This document shows positions 1 through 10,979 of a stretch of DNA of 64,000 nt, piece by piece (position 1 is the first letter of the stretch; each line of letters begins with the position of its first letter). The position numbers and the translations under genes were made by a program. This DNA comes from Venturia oleaginea. Taxonomy: Eukaryota > Ascomycota > Dothideomycetes > Venturiales > Venturiaceae. Where the stretch lies: positions 310,001 through 374,000 of the forward strand of contig JABMLP010000011.1 of NCBI GenBank assembly GCA_013176395.1, given 5' to 3'. Under the pieces are notes generated by a model. It had not been told where the DNA came from. It was given only the letters and a program-made list of their open reading frames with translations, and searched no databases.

Positions 1-221
1 TGGCGACAAAGGTCGGTATTGTTCTGTGTCACGGCTAGTAGTAACTAATGAAAGGCGTGAACAGCAATCAGGTTTGGACTAAATGTGATAGTGAACTACA
101 GGTAGTCATGTAAATGGGGGCTGGGGGCAAAGCCTACTTATAGGTCTTGCTATGGCTCGTGTACTGTGGCGCCTTGTTAGGTGCTTGAACACTGTGGTTG
201 TTCCAGTAGCCTAGCAAGCCG

Positions 222-1697
222 TCACATTCTGCCTATGCGCCTTTGGTTGAATATCCTCGCTATGGTCATACAACTTCCAATATTGGAGAGTCAATGAACA
301 GCCGATTTCGTGAAGAAAGAAAGCTCAACCCTCTACATATGCTTGAGGCTCTCTGGATCAAGTACATATATACCTGTCATGAGCGCAAGTCGTTCAATAA
401 CGGTAAGGAGGAGTTCTATAGGCAAAGATTCACAAAATTCTGCACTCAACACCAAACTGATCGGCTCAATATCGGCCGCCGGATGCTCTGTTACCCATCA
501 ATGAGCGAGTGGCAATCGTAAGGCTTCATGAATCACCTGGCGCTGTAGGATGGGTTGTAGACGTCTATGACCAACACTGTTCATGCCTAGAGTGGCAAAA
601 TTTACGGTTACCGTGCGCTCACGCCTTTGCAGCGATGCTACACCATCAGTACGATATATCTCTCGTCTACAACAATGGCCTTTCGTCTATATATGAGCGC
701 CAGACTTGGCGAGATATATACGAAGCCTCTCTTCGCCCAGTTATACTCAAAAATCTCATTCCTGATAAAAGAACATTGCCAAATGAGGCTAGCCGCAAGC
801 CTGGACGGCCTCGTCACAACAGATATTGCAAGGATAACGTTAAAACTCGAATTCGAAGGGATGCCAAACGCCAGGGTTCTACTTCCGCCGATAGATCGAC
901 TCGAACTCAAAAACTACCGTCAAAAACCACTGCAAAGCGCCGCCAGAGAGTAGACGTCACTGTTTTTCGTCACAACCCATTCACGTCGAAGAAGGTAGGA
1001 TCAATAACACATTGTATTGACTATTTGGGAGAGGGCCTGCGATGGGAGAGTCTTCAGGGATTGCCTGACTCTCACAGAATCCTCCGCAAGCAGGCCTGTC
1101 CCTCTTATCTATATAAGGCTATGTACATCTTGAAAAGGGACGGTGGGCGGGCAAAAACCGAAGCGATCTCAGGCGAATGAGAATGAGATGAAGAGAAAAG
1201 AGAGACGTGGTCTCTCTTTAAGTACCGTGCCGTGTGCGGTGTTCATTCCGTACGAAAAACCATCATTGATCTCGTCAGAGTCCTCATCATCGTCAGAGTT
1301 GGATGAAGCCGTATTTGAAGAGACTGACGAAGAGACTACGGCCGCCAAGGATACCGAGTTCAACGAAATTCTGGAAAAGCGGGCAGAAAAGGAGGCTGCG
1401 TACGAGGCTGATATTACGGCGGTAACAGCTTTGAACTCCGGTTCAAATTTGCCCTCGAATACGGCTTCAAATTCTACTCAGAGCAATGAGCCATTGTCAT
1501 ATAACCAGCGTATGATAGATTCACGCCGTACAGCAAACAACGAAGTCCCTTCGCAAGCAACTTTACCACTTCAAAAGAGGGCTCGTAGGGAGCCTACGAA
1601 GTGTATTTCATGCCAGCGTACTAGCCATACCACGGTCAAATGCCCACTTGATCCGTGTGCAGCGTGTAATCGCTTGATTTGTGACTGCCCGAACTAG
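222..1697 (+). pseudogene. MULE transposase, C-terminal half, broken (element 1)
   Basis: This is the C-terminal part of a Mutator-like (MULE) transposase in three overlapping frames (about 222-521, 509-1180, 1143-1697), so at least two frameshifts are present. The first piece has the motif GHTTSNIGESMNSRF, which closely matches GHTSSGVGESMNGRY in the second MULE of this window (minus strand, 30.7-33.3 kb). The second piece has a SWIM zinc finger (CSCLEWQ, then RLPCAHAFA), a DNA-binding module found at the end of MULE transposases. The third is acidic and Ser-rich and ends in a Cys/His cluster (CISCQ, TVKCPLDPCAACNRLICDC). The catalytic DDE half is missing: the frame closes upstream of about 215 and positions 1-221 look unrelated. 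It is non-functional. Confidence 0.85.
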
Positions 1698-2949
1698 GAG
1701 AAACAAGGAGGACAGCTTCAGAGTGTACAGGAGGCCGCCTTTGGTCCTGAATCGATGGGGGCAAGTCTCTTTTAAACTGTATATATTACTTGAATTTAAG
1801 GTGTTTGGCGTTTGAATCGCTCTAATTGCTCAAAAACGTAATAAAAAAATAGCTAAACATCGGCCAAATGCGTTAAAGCGCGATTACCTTTTTGCTGCTC
1901 AAGTGGATGCGGCGATGATATCGCATAACTTATATCAAATTATAACAATCGCATACATCAAATTACTCGGGACATACATGCCAAGACCTAACATACACCA
2001 ATTTATGTGCTAAATTGCAATGTATGCAAGTGTAATTTGGTGTATGCAATTGTCATAATCTGCGATGTATGTGGGCTGACAGTATTTATCCGATATGACA
2101 ATATTTTACCGATTCTTCGCACCGCACTTGAAATAATCTTTTGAGTTACAAACGCTCCAATTATTACGCCAGAGTTCCCAAGATCATTTGTAGAGAAGTC
2201 TCTTTTAAAGAATAAGCTGGCGTAACGATCATTACTTACTAGCCTCTGTGCGTATGCGCCCAATCCTTTTTCATATATTTTCCACAGTTCGAAAATCATA
2301 ATCTTGGATTGTCCTCCACAAGTATAGAAGTAAGAAAAGAGAGAGGAGGACCAGATTTCCCTGAGAGTAGGAGAAATCTAGACTTTGAATAGTTAAGGTT
2401 AGTAATATTGTCTAGAAGATGATCGTTCGACTCATTATCCCCCTTTCATTCGATGCTAGCTGATTTAGGTTGCAGCAACTCAACAGTTAGTGTACGCATT
2501 TCAAGCTTCGAGTGTTGCTGGTTGGCCTGCGCAAGAGTGTAGAGGGCGACATTCCTATCACATCACATCTTCACTCGTTTGTTCATGCATTCGGGTAGTG
2601 ATTGACAGATCTGGGAGGCAAAATGGGATGTGAGGCATCAAGATTGCCTGAACACGCATTCACGATGTTGACTATTTCCAAGTCGAGGAACAACATTTTA
2701 CTGAGCGCCAGTGTCCGAATTTTCATTCGACAGCCCAAAAAGAACATCATCTATAAGCCTGCGTCATGATCCTCTCCATTCCCTTATGATGGTATCCTGT
2801 TCTTCTTCTGGAAACTCAAATCTAGTCAAAACCACCTCTAGATCTGAGAATTTAGAGCTCCGTCCACTTTCGCCCATCAGTGAAACTGCTTTCGAAGCAC
2901 TCGAGTGCTATGCAAAGAACATGCCACCATGTCTGAGAGCTATCTATGG
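1698..2949. other. gene-free stretch after MULE 1
   Basis: No convincing coding region. It is AT-rich near 1780-2300 and carries a short inverted repeat (listed separately) that may mark the degraded outer end of MULE 1. The rest, up to the left end of the hAT element, shows nothing I can name. Confidence 0.5.
1992..2046. repeat. inverted repeat, possible MULE terminal relic
   Basis: The arms catacaccaattta (1992-2005) and taatttggtgtatg (2033-2046) are reverse complements apart from one base, with a 27-nt spacer. The TGTATGCAA-type words resemble those in the termini of the second MULE (around 30.23 kb and 33.48 kb), but there is no extended match. Confidence 0.45.
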
Positions 2950-2973
2950 CAGTGATGTAAATAGACTAGACAG
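2950..2973. repeat. hAT left terminal inverted repeat
   Basis: 24 bp, 23 of 24 complementary to 6395-6418. Confidence 0.85.
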
Positions 2974-3339
2974 ACAAACAGACAGACAGACGGAATTAGG
3001 ACAACAGGGGGTCTAGATGGAGCAGATCTCCACCAATCAAGGTCCAGATATTGGCTTGGCACGTCTGTATAGCGCTGTTTTTGGTGGTGGGTGCGGAGGT
3101 AGTGGATTTTGGCGTGGATTTTGGCGTGGATTTTAGCGAGGATAGTAGACATTGGCGTGGATTTAGCAAGGAATCTACGCTAATATCTTCGGCTTTGAAA
3201 GCGATTGGTTACTTTGAATATACTGAAAAATCCAGCTCAGGGGCAGCCAAAAACCTCGCCGGCGTGGACCTTAATATTATGAGTTATCGAACCCTCCAAA
3301 TCGCTCAAATTTGAACATCTTTTCAATTGCGTTACAACA

Positions 3340-6244
3340 ATGCATGCGCCGGGAGGACGAGGGCGAGGTAGCTCTCAAGCCTCTCAATCTCAAACTCAGC
3401 GTTCTACCGCTTCTGGCCGTGTCAGTACTCAACCTTCTATATTCGATAATTCATCAACTATCCTCGGCGACGATGAGGCTATCGATTCTGGTCTAGTCAC
3501 CGGTAATAAACGCAAACGGAGAGTCACAAAAACACGGAAAGTTGGCAACCACACAGTTACCTTTACCTCAAGTGAAGGTGAACCTTCTGCCGATAACCAG
3601 AATCCAGTATCACAACCTTTAGATAATGTCTATATGCGCAGAACCTACAAAATCGAGGGTATCAACTACCGCCGGCGGGATGACATTGTCTTGAGGCGTG
3701 AGAGGAAGAAGAAACTTACCCCTATGATCTGGCAGAAGGACAATAACGGCAAACTTCGAGGGTTTGCAATCGCGCATCCCACAGAACCAATTATCCTCTA
3801 CTATTGCTGCTACTGCAATGGTGAGAACGGCGAAAAAACAAGGTCTCCATTTACCCTCGATATTACCCACGGTCATACTCACGCCCTCACTCATTGGCGC
3901 ACCAAACACGGCGTTAATGTCAATGGTAATGAGATCCCAAAATGCAACGTATTGCAGCAATTGGCGGACCAGGCGGCCAACACCAAAGTTGTAAACGGGA
4001 TGCGCAAACTTATTTGGCGCGATAACCTTGAGCTCTTCAAGTTGCTCCTCATCCGCTGGATTGTGTATTGTCATATCGCCATCTCGATGGTAGATAACCT
4101 CTACTTCTTAGCCTTTTTGAAGCGTCTGAACGCGCCATATGTTGCATATTTAGCTGGGAGGTACACGGTACGGAGTTGGGTAATGGCTGAATATGCGAAG
4201 CGTAAAAAATGGCTCCAGCGAGATATGAGGAGGGCAAGGTAAGTCGATCTTCTACTCGCGATTTAGTTACTATACTAACGCTCATAGAGATCGAATATTC
4301 ACTTAACCTTTGACTTATGTACCTCTCCAAACTCCAATGCAATCATTGCAGTCAACGCTCACTACATTGACCACCAAGGGCGGCGCCAGATCAAGCTTTT
4401 AGCCCTCCGTGAGCTCATTGGCGAGCACCCAGGCGAGAATATGGCGGCGTTGTTACTCCGGGTCATCAAGGACTACAATATCTGGAGGAGAGTTGGCTTC
4501 TTTGTGACCGATAATGCGGCTTCAAACGATGTCTGTATCGACATTATACTGCGTAGGCTCTACCCAGAAATGACTAAGGAGCAGAGAGGGCCTAGGAGAC
4601 TGCGCTGTATCGGTCACATCATCAATTTATCAGCCCAAGTCCTCATATTAGGTGACGCTGCGGAGAAGGACTTACGCGATTTGGATCCCTACAACCTCAA
4701 CGGCGACTTCTCTTCAATTGCAGCTGCCTGGCGCAAGAAAGGAGTGATTGGCAAGGTCCGCAACATAGTGAAGTATATTCGGATGACGCATTAAAGGCGG
4801 CAGGAGTTTGGGCGGTGTTTGAGTACAGTTGCGAGCGAGATCAAGTGGAATACCTACGATGTAAGTTCAGAATTCTCGCGATATTCCCCACTTTTCGAGC
4901 GTTTCAGCCAATTAGAAGGCTGCGATTGCAATCTTATCATATCTCCTCGCCGCAACTTAGAACTATTCCCTAGCTAATATATTCTTTCAGCTCATACAAT
5001 CCAACGCAACACAATGGAACTCGTACTTTGAGTCTATCAATCGCTTCCTTAATTGTCGCAGCCGTATTGAGCTGTTCTGTAACACCCATATTCCTACCCA
5101 GCCTCGTTCAAAGGGCGTCAACGACGATAAACTGCTCTCTACCGATTGGAACCTCCTCGAAACACTACAATCTTGTCTTCAAGTCTTTCATGAAGCCACG
5201 TTAACCACTGAAGGAAACAGAGGGAGCCGAGTTCTTCGAAAATGGTACACTACAATGGGTAAATTGAGGAGGAGGATCTCGTACTTTTAAGGCAAATTTG
5301 AGGATGCTTTTAGCAGATCTGGTCATCCCCATTACGGGATATTGGCCAAATGGTGTACGGCTTCTCACACCAAGATCTCTGAATATTGGGGAAAGACTTC
5401 CGAATCTCCAGCTTACTTTGCTGCCATTCTGCTGGATCCTGCGCGAAAATCCCTATGGTTTGAGCGTAATTGGCCGGGTTTCAATGAAGTTTATGATATC
5501 AAGGTCAAGGAACCCGTCACCAAACTATGGGAAGAAGAATACAAAGGCCGCTATTCTACAGGCGGTGATCCCCCAATCGACCCTCTATCTGCATTACGAC
5601 GAGAGCCGTACAGGCCTAGTAATGGAGATGACACTCAATGGGGTTCATTTGCGTCTTATGATAACAACTACTGGCACTCGGATGACGATTTCGAAACCTC
5701 AACGGCTCCCCGGGTTACTGATCGCTTTGAACATTACTGTGGTTCTAATTTAACGCCTACCGACGCCCTCAGTGACTGGAACAATCACTATCTTGTTGAG
5801 CCAGATCTCGCGAGGTTTGCGTATGATATGTTGGCAATACCTCTGATGTCTGACGAATGTGAGCGTACATTTTCGAGCGCCAAACACCTTATATCTGATT
5901 CTCGCAATCGGCTCAATATGGACCTCATTGAGGCCAATGAATGTCTCAAAAACTGGATTGGAAGGCCTCATTCTATTGATGACATTACCCTCGATAAAGC
6001 TGTTGTTGAAGAGACTGTTGACCTCAGCCCTGAGGCTCAAGGTCAGCGCGATATCGATGACAAGATTCAGCGCAATGAGGCTGGTATTACATTGGTGATG
6101 CAGGATATCAAGGTATAGTTCAATGAGGATAAAGCCTCTATTCAAAACGGATGCACTGAAGAATCCAGCGGTGAAGAGGATGATTGCGAAGGCATTACGA
6201 TTGTAAATGGTGAGGTTGTTATTGAGGACGATTGGGACTTGTAA
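3340..6244 (+). pseudogene. hAT transposase gene with three in-frame stops
   Basis: ATG at 3340. Exon 1 (3340-4238) ends in a BED-type zinc finger with a CYC pair and an HGHTHALTHWRTKH histidine cluster. Intron 1 (4239-4289) has GTAAGT, an ACTAAC branch site and AG. Exon 2 (4290-4860) encodes the RNase H-like core, including VGFFVTDNAASND and RLRCIGHIINLSAQ. Intron 2 is 4861-4990 (GTAAGT to TTTCAG). Exon 3 (4991-6244) ends with the hAT dimerisation region (IPLMSDECERTFSSA, RNRLNMDLIEANECLKNW) and an acidic tail. The frame is conserved throughout except for stops at 4792 (TAA), 5288 (TAA) and 6116 (TAG). The natural stop is probably TAA at 6242. This is one young but inactivated gene, not separate proteins. 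Confidence 0.85.
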
Positions 6245-6394
6245 TTTATCGTATACAACACCAAAACCCCTTCTATCACCACCTTCTACAGTGACCTTGG
6301 CATACACGGCCTTGGCAGACAGATAACAGACAGATATCCTTGGATATCTGCATGTTTTAGGTGGACAGACCGGATATGGCTGATGTATCTGTGC

Positions 6395-6418
6395 CTGTCT
6401 AGTCTATTTACTTCACTG
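6395..6418. repeat. hAT right terminal inverted repeat
   Basis: Complement of the left terminus at 2950-2973, one mismatch. Confidence 0.85.
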
Positions 6419-6420
6419 AA

Positions 6421-7574
6421 TTCTATGGTACTCTGCCAACTTTACCAACCGACCTCCCATCACACGTTAGGACAGTACTTGAGAAGTCGATGTCGTTTCT
6501 AGAGGTTGAACGCCAGTCTTCAAGGTGCATCCCTCCATAACATTATAGCTTTTGTCAAATAAACTCATTTCATTCTATCCTCATTTGTACTAGCTCGAAT
6601 ACGAGTCTCTCAATTGCATAAATATGCGGATAGCCCACACATCAATTCAGACTTCAGTCTGCTTCGTCTATCTTTTGAAAGCTTTCGACTCGATGAGTCC
6701 CACCCACACACCATCAGGAGACTCAAAGAGTCGGTCTATATCCTCGTTGCAAGTCTCTGTATCAACATCGATCGATGCTTCAACATCATCGCTATCCTAA
6801 TAACACGTTATGGAGGCCCCGTGAGCGACTGAAAATAAATGCTGCCAGCCCCTTGTCTGCTCGTGCAGCAGAGAGTTACTCAAACTGGACCAGATCGGAT
6901 ACATGCGACAATCCAATTTGGTCCAATTGCTGAGGCAGTTGGATTTCCATAAAACCGATCCGATGTGAAGATTATCTGCCAAGAAGTGGTGATGCGGGGT
7001 TTTTGGGAGTTATATTTAGATCCCCTCAATCGGCCCAAGAACGCTTAATATACTAGGATTATATGCAATGTGTTTCTTGTTGATCGATTATTGGCTATAT
7101 AGAACCGAAATCGTATTGCTAAATAGAAACCCCAATCACCACATGTCAGCCACGAAAAAATCCATGCACTAGATTCTTCTTTTTGGTGAAATGGTCTACC
7201 GGCATAGGGCTAAATTGAACCATTGTCCAATCTATTACAAATCTCGTCCCGTTTGGATATATATTATTGTCATGTAGTGCCTCCAGAAGAATGTGGAAGA
7301 AACGAAAGCGAATCCGGGCGATCTTTCAATTACCTACGCTGTCTATCTCAGAGGCCGAACTGTTGTAGTAATCGGGGTTGAGGTCATATGTAATTTCTCT
7401 GATACGAACGCGACGAAGACAAGTTCATGCCGGTCGCCATTGCTTCCTGTATTTTGCCTTGGATCATTTATTTACTCTTGCGGTGAGGTGGAGACCGAAT
7501 GGACTTTCCCCTGATACTATAGTATATATATTACCCGGTTGATTATTTATAGTATGACCATTGTCCTCTCTCCT
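6421..7574. other. gene-free stretch
   Basis: No supported gene, RNA or repeat. Frames are short and stop-rich on both strands. Confidence 0.5.
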
Positions 7575-8309
7575 ACCACCCCCGTAGCGTTCGGCTTCTT
7601 TCGAAGCCGAGAAAGTACAGCTCAAAAGCCTCCGGAACAATGCTCTCCGAGTCCTTGGCCCTCAATTCAGCACCTTGCGTAGTTTAGAATTGCGGGCGTT
7701 ACTCGCCCAGTCGTTCCAAAAAGTAAAGAATTTCCGAGTTGGTACATCAACCCCAATGGTTCGGAGCCCTTTACAACCAAATGTTTACCTCGATTGTTGG
7801 TATAGTGTAAGATTGAGAATACCGTAGAGAACGGCCAAAGTCGGATACTGCTGTATTTAGATAAATCGTCAATACGACGCTCCAAACAGATACTACTATT
7901 TCGGGACCCGCTTTCGCCGGAAGCAAAGATAACGAGTCAAAAGTCCCAGTACAGATCTTGCGTAGGAGAGGCTATAGAAAGAGGCTAAGATTCAAACGTC
8001 ATGTCTCCTACGTCAACCTTTTCAACTCTAACTATTAGCGCCAAAAATGCTCTCGTTACATTACCGCTTAATAGTCGTCCTTACCAGCGTACAGATGGAG
8101 ATTGAGACACACAACTTACCACCCCCGTAGTGCTTAGCTATATTACCGTAGCAGAGGCCGAGAAAGTGTGCATCACTACTATATTGAAAGGCCCGGTACA
8201 GATCTTTCCGAAGAGAGACTATAGATAAAGGCTAGAGTATCCACAACCGTTCCCATATCAATCCAATACCTTTCACTCCAAATATCAATTCCATATATCG
8301 ATTCCAAAT
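7575..8309. repeat. degenerate tandem duplication upstream of secreted-protein gene
   Basis: Two diverged units. Each begins with accacccccgtag (7575 and about 8117) followed by gccgagaaagt, and continues with a cagtacagatct / cggtacagatct block (about 7946 and 8191) and a gactatag / ggctatag block up to an ATG. Unit 1 has about 300 bp extra between these blocks. Unit 2 is the presumed promoter of the gene at 8310. Unit 1 leads into the decayed ATG region at 8047. Confidence 0.6.
8047..8131 (+). pseudogene. truncated duplicate of secreted-protein 5' end
   Basis: The ATG at 8047 opens a 27-codon frame reading MLSLHYRLIVVLTSVQ, which lines up with the signal peptide MFSSLYHSIIVLAAIQQ of the intact gene at 8310 and then stops at a TAG. 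The upstream DNA is also duplicated, so this is a relic of a tandem gene duplication. It is unlikely to be functional. Confidence 0.6.
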
Positions 8310-8734
8310 ATGTTTTCTTCACTTTACCACTCAATCATTGTCCTTGCCGCCATCCAACAAGTCTCTGGATCTACTGATCTGTCTAACCATAACACTGCAC
8401 TCGCTGCTCCAGAGGCTCCACAAGCTGCACTCATAAAAGTCCCACCTCCTCAGAAGGTTGATGGTTACCCCAACAAATGGTTCATCTGCGGGGGTTGCAG
8501 TATAGTTGGCAATATATATCTCGTACGTTTCTACTACATGGCCTAATGGTACCGTTTTAGTCTAGGAACTTCTAGGCTAATAAAGTATTACAGAATTACT
8601 GTGACCTGAAAAAGAGCTGCGTAGCATTCTGCAACAAAAGAGATGTTGATGCACGTGCTTTCAGTTGCTGCGTATGTTCCACCTCTCCGAGCTCAGAGAC
8701 CGTGCTGAAATGTTTGTAGTACGTCGACTGTTGA
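8310..8734 (+). CDS. small secreted cysteine-rich protein (effector candidate)
   Basis: Predicted exons are 8310-8522, 8594-8671 and 8720-8734, giving about 101 residues. The start has a hydrophobic signal peptide (IIVLAAIQQVSGS). Intron 1 (8523-8593) runs GTACGT to TTACAG with a ctaat branch site. Intron 2 (8672-8719) runs GTATGT to TGTAG. With both introns removed, the mature part has eight cysteines (CGGC, YC, SC, FC, CC and a final VDC), an even number suited to disulphides. Without intron 2 the frame ends at 8722 and has nine. Size, secretion signal and a transposon-rich neighbourhood fit the pattern of fungal secreted effectors. No family is recognised and the function is unknown. Confidence 0.6.
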
Positions 8735-9271
8735 ACTTGATCGATAGTTGAATAATGAACTCGATGGATGTTGGCGGGAGCAAGGTGATGGCGAGGTTGG
8801 AAGTAACATCCTCACCAAGTCTAGACTTTGTTGTCGACTATTTTGAGGTTTAGTATTCTGAAACGATCGATCGTATGGAGACTCCGACGCCTCTGACCAA
8901 ACCAATGTTCTTGTCAATTTGCTGCAGTAATAGGAGGAGATTGGTTTCGTAATCGAATTTGAAGCGGTTGAGCTATACGTAATGGCGCACTTTCCTCTGA
9001 AACTTGTCGATTGAGCTGTAAGAGTCTGGATCCAGTCGCCTTCGTGCGAAATAACTTCTAGCGAGAGCAACCCGAGCGCATCCAGTGTACTTGGCCAGTA
9101 CGGTTGCGGTCTTTGATGTGATGTACGAGGTCGTAAACTTGATTTCGAATCTAACCCAGCATCAACACAGAAGCCAAGAGTACGAAAACGAGCTTGCAAC
9201 TTATCCCCACAGGAAGACTCAGGAACGAGAAAGTTGGCTCCTCGACCATGTGCGATTCTGTCGCTTAAGTA
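8735..9271. other. gene-free stretch
   Basis: The minus strand is open over about 8693-9199, but it lacks an ATG start, has no domain and overlaps the secreted-protein gene. I see no supported feature. Confidence 0.4.
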
Positions 9272-9675
9272 GATTGATTGATTGATTGATTGATTTTATC
9301 CTACTCGGTTGCAGCCGCTTAATCACGCAGCTATGTCCGGTTAGGAGGACTTCATCAGACAGCCGACACGTGATAGATTATATAATCCACCGCGCCCCAC
9401 TTCGCCCCGTTCACTGAAACAAGACCAGCTGTCCCCTCGGTCCTCCTCCTCCTTCTCCCTTAACCAGTATCTCCAAATGTCCGCTGGCTCTTGTAGATAC
9501 TGGTTACTCTACTAGTATATCTGTGCTATGTAGAATCAAGAGGCAATGCCTCGTGTTTCGCTATCCTTCTACCTACAGTCTCCCTCTAATGCTCAGCTTT
9601 GTCTTTCTGTTTCGCCTTATCCCTCAAGGCCAATGGGTTCACTAAGTATGTTTCTGCTTGTGAAAGTTGCCTTGC
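9272..9675 (-). mobile_element. 1.6-kb retroposon-like repeat, copy 1, left part
   Basis: It starts with (GATT)n followed by ttttatcctactcgg and matches 19654-20050 almost base for base. The element continues at 15252 after a Gypsy retrotransposon inserted at the CTTGC site. On the minus strand the (AATC)n run would be the 3' tail, as in non-LTR retrotransposons and their non-autonomous derivatives. Confidence 0.75.
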
Positions 9676-9850
9676 TGTTATGGGCATGGCCCATGGTTGG
9701 TATAGGCTAAGAGCCTAAGCCTGATTGAGCCTAGTATAGAGAAAGAACCTCATTGAGGTTCTCTGTTTGTAGATACCTTCACTCTTTAACTGAATCAAAC
9801 AATCTTTGGCTACGAGTATGCTGCGTCTTTCCAGCTACCGTCCCGTAATA
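9676..9850 (+). repeat. 5' LTR of Gypsy element
   Basis: 175 bp, beginning TGTTATGGGC and ending CCCGTAATA. It contains the perfect short palindrome gaacctcattgaggttc. Confidence 0.9.
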
Positions 9851-9884
9851 TAGATTCAGTTCTTTACAAACCTAGGTGTACTTG

Positions 9885-10979
9885 ATGCGTAGCAACAGTA
9901 CCCTATCGACTCCTACAACCTACACCCCTACTACCGACGACGACCCAATCGCGAGCATTACGCAAGGAATCGACAAACTCTCAATGGCTCGAGCAAATTC
10001 GCCTGACACCGTACAACAATTGGTGGCAGCTCTGACCGCAGTCAGTGTTGATGGGAACACCGGTGCAAAAGCTATTGCATGGCCTAAATGGGACGGGAAA
10101 AGAGACAACTACACGCTGTTCAGATGGCAGATCAAGACAAAAATCACTGTTGAAAATGGGAAGCTTGGAAGCAATCAAGGAATATGCGCGAACATCTTCA
10201 ACGGGCTTCCGACAGAGAAACAACAACGCGTCATCCAATGGCTAAGCAATGGAGAGCAACATGACAACTACGAACCCGAGTCCTTTATCAAGCATATGGA
10301 CGACAAGTTCTTAGATCATGAAGCGGAAGCTAAAGCTCTCGACGAGCTGAACAAGATTAGCCAAGGCAGCAGACAACCGTTCGAAGACTTCCGCCAGCAG
10401 TTCGAACAACTGACATCGCAAGCTGGATCCCTAGCGCCGCAAAGAGCCTCAAAGATCACTATCATGAACAACGCGCTCAACTACTCCCTCCAACAGACCT
10501 TGAAATCAGTCCGATTGTCCAGGGACGACTACGACACTTACGTAAAAGATGTACAGTACTTCGCGACGAAGACAGAGGCTCTATCCCACCAACGCCGCTA
10601 TCCAAGTACGGATAAGGAGACGCCAACGACTCGAGGGAGGCCACAATCACCCCAAACAGTTAGTCGTGACGCAGAAGGCGATGTCGAAATGACTGGCATC
10701 AACGCCCTTTCAGCGCAGATCGCAGCACTGATAGCTCGGGTCGATACACTCGGAAAGGATGCGAAGAAGGACCGACGACCTAGAGCGAAATGGCGATCCC
10801 AAACAGAGTTCTTGGCACTTATACAAGCGGGCAAATGCGGGCGCTGTAAGAAGTCCAAGCACCATCCGAACGTATGCGAATTCCGACCAGCAACACGTCC
10901 AAAGACTCAGGTCACTGCGGTAATCACACAGCATACCGATGACTCCCTACAGGAAGCCTCATCAGAGTCGGAAAACTAG
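9885..10979 (+). CDS. gag: Gag-like capsid/nucleocapsid protein of Gypsy element
   Basis: The first ATG in the frame is at 9885, giving about 364 residues. The middle has the retrotransposon-Gag fold pattern (about residues 65-220, with FEDFRQQFEQL). Near the C-terminus there is a CX2CX4HX4C zinc knuckle, CGRCKKSKHHPNVC, expected to bind the element RNA. The TAG stop at 10977 overlaps the pol frame, which lies in the -1 frame and is open from 10943. The protein should form the virus-like particle that packages the retrotransposon RNA. Identification rests on position, knuckle and neighbouring pol. Confidence 0.85.
   Translation: MRSNSTLSTPTTYTPTTDDDPIASITQGIDKLSMARANSPDTVQQLVAALTAVSVDGNTGAKAIAWPKWDGKRDNYTLFRWQIKTKITVENGKLGSNQGICANIFNGLPTEKQQRVIQWLSNGEQHDNYEPESFIKHMDDKFLDHEAEAKALDELNKISQGSRQPFEDFRQQFEQLTSQAGSLAPQRASKITIMNNALNYSLQQTLKSVRLSRDDYDTYVKDVQYFATKTEALSHQRRYPSTDKETPTTRGRPQSPQTVSRDAEGDVEMTGINALSAQIAALIARVDTLGKDAKKDRRPRAKWRSQTEFLALIQAGKCGRCKKSKHHPNVCEFRPATRPKTQVTAVITQHTDDSLQEASSESEN

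Larger units (their letters stand above)
2950..6418 (+). mobile_element. hAT-family DNA transposon, full length, mutated
   Basis: A 3.47-kb element with 24-bp terminal inverted repeats, CAGTGATGTAAATAGACTAG at 2950-2969 extending to 2973, and the matching complement at 6395-6418 (one mismatch). The CAGTG terminus is typical of hAT elements. The 8 bases before the left end (atctatgg, 2942-2949) nearly match ttctatgg at 6421-6428, a plausible 8-bp target duplication with one mismatch and a 2-nt offset. Inside is a single hAT transposase gene in the same orientation. Subterminal short direct repeats (tggcgtggatttt type) lie at about 3110-3165. In-frame stops in the transposase make it non-autonomous. 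Confidence 0.85.

Noticed and set aside
8693..9199. 168-codon minus-strand frame
   Set aside because: It begins at a TTG, has no ATG-led model or domain, and overlaps the secreted-protein gene.
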